From: JBBDXA01 sp040902585
GTDB taxonomy: Bacteria > Planctomycetota > Phycisphaerae > Phycisphaerales > Phycisphaeraceae
Assembly (NCBI GenBank): GCA_040902585.1
Contig: JBBDXA010000265.1
Span: 1 to 10,108, forward strand
Reading direction: 5' to 3'
DNA length: 10,108 nucleotides
This document shows positions 1-6,541 of the stretch, one piece after another. The position numbers and the translations under genes are program-made. Position 1 is the stretch's first letter, and each line of letters opens with the position of its first letter. The notes beneath the pieces are model-generated. The model searched no databases. It was not told the DNA's origin and saw nothing but the letters and a program-made list of their open reading frames with translations.

Positions 1-10
1 CCCCCCCCCC
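1..10. repeat. Homopolymer of ten C (coding-strand G) at the window edge
   Basis: The window opens with ten consecutive C bases. On the coding strand of the giant cytochrome gene they read as three GGG glycine codons plus the last base of the preceding GCG alanine codon, just after a FELKDAIAQ stretch. The run touches the edge, so its true length is unknown. Glycines are plausible at this point in the C-terminal domain, so the reading frame need not be broken. Confidence 0.6.
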
Positions 11-3000
11 GCCTGTGCGATTGCATCCTTTAATTCAAAGAGCGCGGTGCGATTTTCTCCGACCTTCGGACTGGTCGCCCAGCCGTTGGCCTGATCGGGG
101 GCTTTGCCGTCGATGGCGGATTTCACGTCGTAGTTGGCCTGGCTGAAATCGGCGAGGGCGCTGGCGAACGCGGCCTTGGCGAACGGGTTCGGCCGGGCCT
201 TCGGGGCGACCTGCAATTCGAACTCGCTGACCACGAAATTGCCCTTGGCGGATCGGCCGGGGCCTTTGCCGGGAAGGCGATCATCGGTCAGCGCTTCGAG
301 GCGGATGCCGGTGATGTTTGCAAGGTCCGTCTCGGCAACAATCTCATACGACACTTTGCCGCCTGCGCCCGTGACGAAGATCGAGCCATCCTTCTCCTTC
401 GTGAGCTTGGCGTTGTTGCTGGCCTTCATCGTTTTCGGATCGAGGATAACCCAGTCCGCGCCGCGGTCCTGTTTCGAGGCCCACGCTTCCAACCTTTGCG
501 GCAGGCCCGTTTCCGCAGCCTTCAGCGCCGCTTCGAGTTCCTTGATCTTCGCCTGCCGCGCCGCTTCCATCTGCACGAGCTTGGGAGCGAGCTGCTTCTG
601 ATAGGCGTCAAGGTCCGTCTTCGCGGCGGCGATTTCCTTCTGACGCACAGCCTCGGCGGCGGTGATCGAAGGGGCGAGTGCGGTTTCCTTTGTCGAAAGC
701 GCGGCGAGCACCAGCGCGTGATCCTTCTCGATCGAAGTCATCTCGCGCAGAGCCGTGGCTTCTTCCTTCTCGCTCGCCTCGCGGCCGAGCACGCGCATAA
801 ACAGTTCATTCACGAGGGCCTTGTTGTCCTTGGTCGCGACGACCAGCGCGGCGATCGCGTTCTTCGGGTCATCGATCGCATCGGCGACGGCGGGGCCGCT
901 GATCATCGCCATGACGGAACCGAGATGCATTTCGTTCTGCCGTTCGCATTCGCAGGATGATTCGCGGGCGGGGCGGCCGAAGGTTTCGAGGAAGCCGCCG
1001 GGGGCTTTCATGCTTGGATCGGTCAAAGCCGCGGCCCGCACGCCTGCCGGCGCGCCTTGGAACTTCGAGGTCGAACCGGTCACACGGTAGATCGCGTCGT
1101 ACAACACTTCCGCAGGCAGCCGCTTGGGAATGCGATGCGAGAAGTTAACTTTGTCATCTTCGTTCCACTTGTTGCTGCGGAAGGAAAGTTGATACGTGCG
1201 CGATTTGCAGATGACTTTGACGATGGATCGTGTGTCGAACTTGCTTTCGACAAACTGCTGCGTGATGTAATCCATCAGCGGCGGATTCGTCGGCGGATTG
1301 CCTGCACGAATGTCATCGAGCGGCTCGATGATGCCGATGCCGAAGAGATAACCCCACAATCGATTCACGTAGCTGCGGGCAAAGTAAGGATTGTCCGGCG
1401 AGGTCATCCACGACACCAGTTGGCCGCGGCGGGTCATGTCAACCTTGGTTTCATGCTTGCAATCAAAGGGAAACTCGGGCTCGGTCGGCAGCTTGGTGCG
1501 GTCGTGAATCACTTCGCCCTTGTCCAACTCATAGATGATCTCGTAGAGCGGCTTGGCACCTTCGACGGCTGAGCCGCCGATCTTGCCGGCACCGCCTGCC
1601 GGGTCCGCCTTGAGACCGACGCGCGCAAAGAAGGCCGCGGTCTCGTAATACTGATCCTGCGTCCAGCGCTCGAAGGGGTGATCGTGACACTTGTTGCAGT
1701 TGAAGCGCACGCCGAGGAAAAGCTGCGTGGTGTTCTCCATGATCGCATCGGGCTCGCGGAGAATCTTGTAGTACGACGCGGCGGGATGCTCCTTGTTGGA
1801 ACCGGAAGCGGAAAGGACTTTCGCGGCGAACGCATCGTAAGGCGTGTTGGAAGCGACTTCGTTGCGGATCCAGTTGCGGAAGGCAGCAGCGCCCGCGCCG
1901 CCGAGGAACTTGCCGTTGACCTGAAGGAGGTCGGCCCACTTGTTGGTCCAGTGTTCGATGAAGGCTTCGGAGCCGACGAGCTTGTCGATGAGGGCGTCGC
2001 GCTTGGCGCGGGTGGCGCGGGTGTCAGCGAGGAAGGCGCGGACATCCTCAGGCGTGGGCGGAAGGCCGGTGAGATCGAGATGAACGCGCCGGAGGAACTC
2101 TTCATCCGTGCAGAGGTCGGAGGGAGCGATCTTCATTGTCTGCCACTTGGCGGCCACGAGATCATCGATTTTGCCCCAGGAATCAGGCGTTTTCCACGTG
2201 AACCCGGTGCGGTCACCCATGACGGTCAGAATTGTCGCGACATAAGCGCCTTCGTAGCGCGCGAGGATCGGGGCTTCGCCGCGGCGAAGCGAGGTGAGCG
2301 TGTTGCCTTCCGCTTTGGCGACTTCCATGTTGCCTGTTTCGATGAAAGCCAGCGCGGTGACGTCGCGCTTCTTGCCATCGGCGAAGGTCGCGGTGACCTT
2401 GAACGCCTGCTTCAATCCTGCATCAGCGAGGCGAGGGTTCTTCGGCTCGATATCAATGCTCGCCACGCGCGGCACCGTCAGGTCCAGTTTCGCGCCGGCG
2501 GCGATCCAGTCGCGGATCAAGGTGTAGTTTGAATCATCCTGTTTGAAGAGCTGGCCGCCCTGGTGCGGCACCGCGCCGGTGGCCTTGAGCAGCATGAGGC
2601 TGTCATCGGGCGAAGCGAGGTTGACGCGCCGACTGGCGTGATCATCGGTGAACGAGCGGATGTCGTAGATCGCGTCGTAGCCGCGCAGGGAAAGTTTGAA
2701 ACCGTTCTTGCCGTTGAGTGAGCCGTGACAGGTGCCGGCGTTGCAGCCGAGGCGGGAGAGAATCGGGTTGATGTCCGCAATGAAGTCGGGCGCGTGTTTG
2801 GCGGCGACGAGCGCGGGAGATTTCTCAGCGAGCGGGGCGGGCGAGAAGCGAGTGACTTGCGAACCGCTGGTGGCATCGAGCAGACGAATGACGCCATCGT
2901 TGCCGGACACGGCAACAGCCTGGCCGCCGGGCGCGAAGGCGATGGCGTAGAGGGCCGCGTCATCGATCTTCGCCTCGGCGATGAGCTTCACGTCTTTACG

Positions 3001-4335
3001 ATGGAAGTCTTCCAGAGCCTTATTTTCCGCGGCATTTCGCTGGGTGACGACCTTGCCGTTGATGGCTTTGATGTTGTCGGGAAGGCCGGTGTCAAACTCG
3101 TAGGAGTAGACGTGGACCTGGGCCTTGCCGTCGAGGCTGCTGACGGCGGCGATGCGTTTGCCATCGCTGCTGACGGCGACGCCGAAGACGCGCCCGGTCA
3201 TCGCGGGCATCTGGCGGATGAGGTTCGCATCATCGCCGATGACGCGCTTGGTCAGGCGGTTCATGCGATACACCTTGACGATGCCGTCCGATCCGCCGAT
3301 GACGATCTCATCGCGCGAAGGGTGCCGCGCCACCGCCTGGATGCCGCCTTTGAGCGCGCCGGGTGTGATGGAGGTGATGTTGTCGATGAAGCGACTGGTC
3401 GCAAAGTCATGCTGCTTCGACGCCATGTCCCGCCCGACGGAAACAATCTGCTTGCCATCGACACTGAAGACGGTGTCGAGTACCCAGTCGTTGTGTGCGC
3501 CGTTGAAGAAAGTTTGCTCGCCGGTCTTCGCGTCGATGGCGCGCACAGTGTTGTCCGCGCAGCCGAAGGCGATTGTGGTGCCATCGGGCGACCAGCTCGC
3601 GCCGTAGACGGTGTCGTAGGTGACGGGCACGGAGAGGTCGAGCTTCTTCTTCGCCACATCCCACACCTGCACTTCACCCATGCGCGAAGGCAGGCCGCCG
3701 GTCACGGCAAGCTTGCTGCCATCAGGGCTGAACCGCACGCTCTCGATACGCTCGGACATGCCGACGAGCCGGGCGATGCGCTCCTTGCCGTCAGCGCTCA
3801 TCAGCAGGACTTCATGAAAGCCCGCGATCGCGAGCAGATCGCCCTTGGGCGAAAAATCCATCGAGGTGATCACCGGCGGCCGGGTGTAGATCGGCGGGTG
3901 ATCCATGTCGAATCGCTGCTTCGCGTTGGCCGGCGTGTCATCGGTCGCGCCGGCTGCGATCCACTTCCTGATGAGCTGAATTTCCGCATCGTGCAGCGGC
4001 TTGCGATCGGCGGGCATCTCGGCCTTGCCTTTGATCGGTGTGATCATCGCGACGAGATTGCTCTTGTCCGGTTGCCCCGGCGTGATCGCCGCGTCATCAC
4101 TCGACCCGCCCTTCAAGAGCGTGTCGAACGATGTCATCACATACTTGCCCTTGGCCTTGGCGGGTTGATGGCAGCCCTGGCAGTTGGCCTGGAAGATGGG
4201 GCGGACATCGCGGTAGTAGCTGACGGCCTCGGCCAGCGCGGGAACCTCGGCGGCAAGGCTGGGGCGCGGGGCAAGTACAAGGGCCGCGAGAGTAATAATG
4301 GCGGCGAAGGTTGAGGAATAACACCTGCGAATCAT
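1..4335 (-). CDS. Giant PSCyt1-WD40-DUF1549-DUF1553 c-type cytochrome protein (3' end outside window)
   Basis: The frame is open from the ATG at 4335 to the left edge, giving at least 1,445 codons; the C-terminus is missing. Residues 1-29 are a Sec-type signal peptide (MIRR, hydrophobic core, SLAA), so the protein is exported. Domains in order: PSCyt1 cytochrome with C52-x-x-C55-H56 and a possible Met ligand at M107-P108; a WD40 propeller, about 146-490, in which I count seven blades with FSPDG-like turns; a second cytochrome-like domain with C531-NAGT-C536-H537 and H591 in place of the usual MPP; an Ig-like (Big_2-type) stretch about 614-706; DUF1549 about 722-915, with LTGLPPT and C880-NK-C883-H884; DUF1553 about 966-1185, with NRLW; a charged coiled coil about 1233-1279; and a planctomycete C-terminal domain (DDRLPGKGPGR). 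The Shine-Dalgarno is weak, but the start is fixed by the signal peptide. The domain order is typical of Planctomycetota. Haem attachment and a surface redox role are inferred; the substrate is unknown. Confidence 0.93.
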   Translation of the reverse strand, partial: MIRRCYSSTFAAIITLAALVLAPRPSLAAEVPALAEAVSYYRDVRPIFQANCQGCHQPAKAKGKYVMTSFDTLLKGGSSDDAAITPGQPDKSNLVAMITPIKGKAEMPADRKPLHDAEIQLIRKWIAAGATDDTPANAKQRFDMDHPPIYTRPPVITSMDFSPKGDLLAIAGFHEVLLMSADGKERIARLVGMSERIESVRFSPDGSKLAVTGGLPSRMGEVQVWDVAKKKLDLSVPVTYDTVYGASWSPDGTTIAFGCADNTVRAIDAKTGEQTFFNGAHNDWVLDTVFSVDGKQIVSVGRDMASKQHDFATSRFIDNITSITPGALKGGIQAVARHPSRDEIVIGGSDGIVKVYRMNRLTKRVIGDDANLIRQMPAMTGRVFGVAVSSDGKRIAAVSSLDGKAQVHVYSYEFDTGLPDNIKAINGKVVTQRNAAENKALEDFHRKDVKLIAEAKIDDAALYAIAFAPGGQAVAVSGNDGVIRLLDATSGSQVTRFSPAPLAEKSPALVAAKHAPDFIADINPILSRLGCNAGTCHGSLNGKNGFKLSLRGYDAIYDIRSFTDDHASRRVNLASPDDSLMLLKATGAVPHQGGQLFKQDDSNYTLIRDWIAAGAKLDLTVPRVASIDIEPKNPRLADAGLKQAFKVTATFADGKKRDVTALAFIETGNMEVAKAEGNTLTSLRRGEAPILARYEGAYVATILTVMGDRTGFTWKTPDSWGKIDDLVAAKWQTMKIAPSDLCTDEEFLRRVHLDLTGLPPTPEDVRAFLADTRATRAKRDALIDKLVGSEAFIEHWTNKWADLLQVNGKFLGGAGAAAFRNWIRNEVASNTPYDAFAAKVLSASGSNKEHPAASYYKILREPDAIMENTTQLFLGVRFNCNKCHDHPFERWTQDQYYETAAFFARVGLKADPAGGAGKIGGSAVEGAKPLYEIIYELDKGEVIHDRTKLPTEPEFPFDCKHETKVDMTRRGQLVSWMTSPDNPYFARSYVNRLWGYLFGIGIIEPLDDIRAGNPPTNPPLMDYITQQFVESKFDTRSIVKVICKSRTYQLSFRSNKWNEDDKVNFSHRIPKRLPAEVLYDAIYRVTGSTSKFQGAPAGVRAAALTDPSMKAPGGFLETFGRPARESSCECERQNEMHLGSVMAMISGPAVADAIDDPKNAIAALVVATKDNKALVNELFMRVLGREASEKEEATALREMTSIEKDHALVLAALSTKETALAPSITAAEAVRQKEIAAAKTDLDAYQKQLAPKLVQMEAARQAKIKELEAALKAAETGLPQRLEAWASKQDRGADWVILDPKTMKASNNAKLTKEKDGSIFVTGAGGKVSYEIVAETDLANITGIRLEALTDDRLPGKGPGRSAKGNFVVSEFELQVAPKARPNPFAKAAFASALADFSQANYDVKSAIDGKAPDQANGWATSPKVGENRTALFELKDAIAQAGGG

Positions 4336-4503
4336 GCTCAAAATCTCACTTTAACGGGGCCAACGGGCGACAGTCCTTCTCCAGGGAAGCATTGAGCCGG
4401 CAAGGTTGAAGGGTACAGCCGAGACAAATCAAAATGACAGCATCACCATAGCCCGGGTTCGATCAGGGAACAACTCTGCGAGGCGAAGACCGGCCAACTG
4501 CTA

Positions 4504-4517
4504 AGCCGCAAGCGGCT
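4504..4517. other. Short perfect stem-loop between the DUF1501 gene and the giant cytochrome gene
   Basis: AGCCGC-AA-GCGGCT forms a perfect inverted repeat. In leftward RNA it folds as five base pairs closed by G(CUUG)C, a tetraloop class known to be stable. It starts about 20 bases after the DUF1501 stop codon. A T-rich tract (TTTTTT on the minus strand) comes before the hairpin rather than after it, so it is not a canonical intrinsic terminator. It could instead pause polymerase or protect an upstream mRNA 3' end. The rest of the 202-base gap (4336-4537) shows no convincing ORF, and I found no clear promoter for the giant gene. Confidence 0.35.
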
Positions 4518-4537
4518 GAAAAAATCCCGCGCCGCGC

Positions 4538-6022
4538 TTACGCCAGAATCGCCTTCACCGCGGCGGCATGTTCCACACCCGTGAGCTTCACATCCAGCCC
4601 CTGGAACTTCACACTGAAGCGTTCGTGATCGATGCCGAGCAGGTGCAGGATGGTGGCGTTGATGTCGTTCACGTGGACGGGGTCCTGCGTGATGTTGTAG
4701 CTGAAGTCATCGGTCTCGCCATGCACGGTGCCGCCCTTGACGCCGCCGCCGGCCATCCACATGCAGAAGTTTCGCGGGTGATGATCGCGCCCGTAATCAG
4801 TCGCGCTGAGATTGCCCTGTGAGTAGACGGTGCGCCCGAACTCGCCGCCCCAGACGATGAGCGTGTCATCGAGCAGCCCGCGCTGCTTCAGGTCGATCAC
4901 CAGCGCGGCACACGCCTGCTCCGTGTCCTTGCATTGGTTGGTGAGGGCGACGGGCAGATTGCCATGCTGATCCCAGCCGCGGTGCAGGAGCTGCACGATG
5001 CGCACGCCGCGCTCGATGAGGCGGCGGGCCATGATGGCGCTGTGCGTGAAGGTGCCGGGGGTTTTCACATCGGGTCCGTAGAGATCGAGAATGTGCTGCG
5101 GCTCATCGGAGAGATCGGTCAGCTCAGGCACCGAACTCTGCATGCGGAACGCCATTTCGTACTGGGCGATGCGGGTCTGGATTTCCGGATCGCCGTAACG
5201 ATCGAAGTTGCGCTGGTTGAGTTTGCCCAGCGCGTCAAGCATGGTGCGGCGATCATCGCGATCGACGCCGTCGGGGTTGGAGACATAGAGAACCGGATCG
5301 CCCGTGCCGCGCAAGGCGACGCCGTTGAAGCGCGAGGGCAGGAAGCCGGAACCCCACATGCGGTTGTAGAGGGCCTGGCCGTTGCCGGTGCCTGGGAATC
5401 GCGGGGTGAAGACGACGAACGCGGGCAGCTCGGTGGACTCGCTGCCGAGCCCGTAGGAAAGCCACGAGCCGATGCTGGGCCGGCCGGGCTGTTCGGAGCC
5501 GGACATGACGAAGGTGCAGGCCGGGTCGTGGTTGATGGCGTTGGTGTGAACGGATTTTATGAGGGCGATGTCATCGACGATCTTCGCGGTGTGCGGCAGC
5601 AGTTCGCTGACCCACATGCCGCTCTTGCCGTGCTGGGCGAACTTGAACTTGGACGGCGCGACGGGGAAGCGAGCCTGCCCGCTGGTCATGGTGCTCAGTC
5701 GCTGGCCGCCCTGCACGCTGGGCGGGATGTCCTTGTTGAAAAAGTCGGCAAGCTTGGGCTTGTGATCCCACAGGTCGATCTGCGACGGCGCGCCGTTCAT
5801 GTGGAGATAGATGAGGGCCTTGGCGCGTGGCTTGTGATGCGGGATGCCGGCCAGGGGCGGGAAGGGGCGGACGGGCGTCTTCGCAGGCGCGGCGCTGGCG
5901 CTTGCAGCGAGCATGCTCTGGCCCATGAGCATGGCCAGCGCGGTGCCGCCGAGGCGAAGGCCGGTGTCGCCGAAGAACTGCCGGCGGGTGAGGTTGAGTT
6001 GGTGTTGGTCGATGGGGTTCAT
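4538..6022 (-). CDS. Tat-exported DUF1501 family protein
   Basis: This is a 494-residue protein whose best start is the ATG at 6022. A TTG two codons upstream is also in frame, but AGGA lies seven bases before the ATG. The N-terminus has a twin-arginine motif, T12-R-R-Q-F-F-G18, a hydrophobic stretch and an alanine-rich cleavage region near residue 44, so export in folded form is expected. The rest fits full-length DUF1501, which to my knowledge groups with the alkaline phosphatase/sulfatase-like fold. Candidate metal or active-site segments are H165-D166, GWDQHG (349-354), GGEFGRT (392-398), GRDHHP (411-416) and the C-terminal HVNDINATILHLLGID (450-465). Planctomycetota commonly encode DUF1501 next to a PSD1/DUF1549/DUF1553 gene; here the partner is one small gene upstream. 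A metal-dependent hydrolase-like role is inferred from the fold; the substrate is unknown. Confidence 0.93.
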   Translation of the reverse strand: MNPIDQHQLNLTRRQFFGDTGLRLGGTALAMLMGQSMLAASASAAPAKTPVRPFPPLAGIPHHKPRAKALIYLHMNGAPSQIDLWDHKPKLADFFNKDIPPSVQGGQRLSTMTSGQARFPVAPSKFKFAQHGKSGMWVSELLPHTAKIVDDIALIKSVHTNAINHDPACTFVMSGSEQPGRPSIGSWLSYGLGSESTELPAFVVFTPRFPGTGNGQALYNRMWGSGFLPSRFNGVALRGTGDPVLYVSNPDGVDRDDRRTMLDALGKLNQRNFDRYGDPEIQTRIAQYEMAFRMQSSVPELTDLSDEPQHILDLYGPDVKTPGTFTHSAIMARRLIERGVRIVQLLHRGWDQHGNLPVALTNQCKDTEQACAALVIDLKQRGLLDDTLIVWGGEFGRTVYSQGNLSATDYGRDHHPRNFCMWMAGGGVKGGTVHGETDDFSYNITQDPVHVNDINATILHLLGIDHERFSVKFQGLDVKLTGVEHAAAVKAILA

Positions 6023-6029
6023 TTTCAAT

Positions 6030-6033
6030 TCCT
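6030..6033 (-). promoter_or_regulatory. Ribosome binding site of the DUF1501 gene, overlapping the upstream stop
   Basis: The minus strand reads ATAGGAATTGAAAATG. AGGA lies seven bases before the ATG at 6022 and shares bases with the TAG stop of the zinc-ribbon gene (6032-6034). This favours ATG 6022 over the in-frame TTG at 6028 and suggests that translation of the two genes is coupled. Confidence 0.65.
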
Positions 6034-6535
6034 ATGGGCACAACTTCACAAGTTGAATCGGTCGTTTGCCTCCGCATTCGGGGCAATCACTGGGGCTTCC
6101 GCGCAGGTCGTAACCACATGAGCCGCAGACGTTGTCTGCGAGTTTGCGACGCCACTTTCTCACAATTGCAAGCACAGGGAGGATGCCGCATATTGCAGCG
6201 ACGAACCAATACGAAATCGCTATGCGAGAAACCTTAACGACGTGGGCCGGGCCAAACTTGCCGGACATTGGCGGGATTTCAGTTTCATGCCGGTAATGAA
6301 TGCCGAGGAGCGTCCATCCGCTTTCAGGGGATAATGGCCACGTTGTAGGAACCTCGATTCCGATCTGTTCTAGTTGAAACATGCGGTCGTGGATCCCAAT
6401 CCAATAGACAACATCATCGTCATCGCACCAACTTGCGAATTTGACATCATTCGGGTTAGCGACCCATAGAATCGCAATGGCGAGAAACGCCAGCGTGCTC
6501 AGCAAGGCAAGCAGATTGAACAGCCATTTCCACAT
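6032..6535 (-). CDS. Small two-helix membrane protein with C-terminal zinc ribbon
   Basis: This is a 167-residue protein of unknown function. The N-terminus is a hydrophobic helix (about 4-26). It is followed by a polar region with an acidic CDDDD patch (37-41) and a WPLSPESGW segment, then a second helix (about 103-126). A basic RKWRRK stretch follows, and then a zinc ribbon with C137-GS-C140-GYDLRG and C151-PE-C154. The positive-inside rule places the zinc ribbon in the cytoplasm and the middle region outside. Small membrane proteins ending in a CxxCGYDLRG...CPECG ribbon are recurrent in Planctomycetota, without known function. The gene begins 6 bases after the PSD1 stop and ends 9 bases before the DUF1501 start, so it is co-transcribed. 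Its own Shine-Dalgarno is weak (GGAA, ten bases upstream, overlapping the end of the previous gene), which suggests coupling. By hand count 6181-6540 is 51% GC, clearly below its neighbours. Confidence 0.85.
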   Translation of the reverse strand: MWKWLFNLLALLSTLAFLAIAILWVANPNDVKFASWCDDDDVVYWIGIHDRMFQLEQIGIEVPTTWPLSPESGWTLLGIHYRHETEIPPMSGKFGPAHVVKVSRIAISYWFVAAICGILPVLAIVRKWRRKLADNVCGSCGYDLRGSPSDCPECGGKRPIQLVKLCP

Positions 6536-6541
6536 GAGCAG

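Noticed and set aside
1678..2532. Rightward ORF of 284 codons opposite the giant gene
   Set aside because: Antisense shadow over the DUF1549 region; no independent support.
2725..4314. Long rightward ORF of 529 codons opposite the giant cytochrome gene
   Set aside because: It is exactly antisense in codon register with the minus-strand frame that encodes recognisable cytochrome and WD40 domains. Its product has no recognisable domain and is rich in residues complementary to common codons.
4504..4517. Intrinsic terminator after the DUF1501 gene
   Set aside because: The hairpin is not followed by a T tract in the direction of transcription; the T tract lies before it. It is listed only as a stem-loop.
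4934..6121. Rightward ORF of 395 codons opposite the DUF1501 gene
   Set aside because: Antisense shadow that crosses the boundary between two well-supported minus-strand genes and resembles no family.
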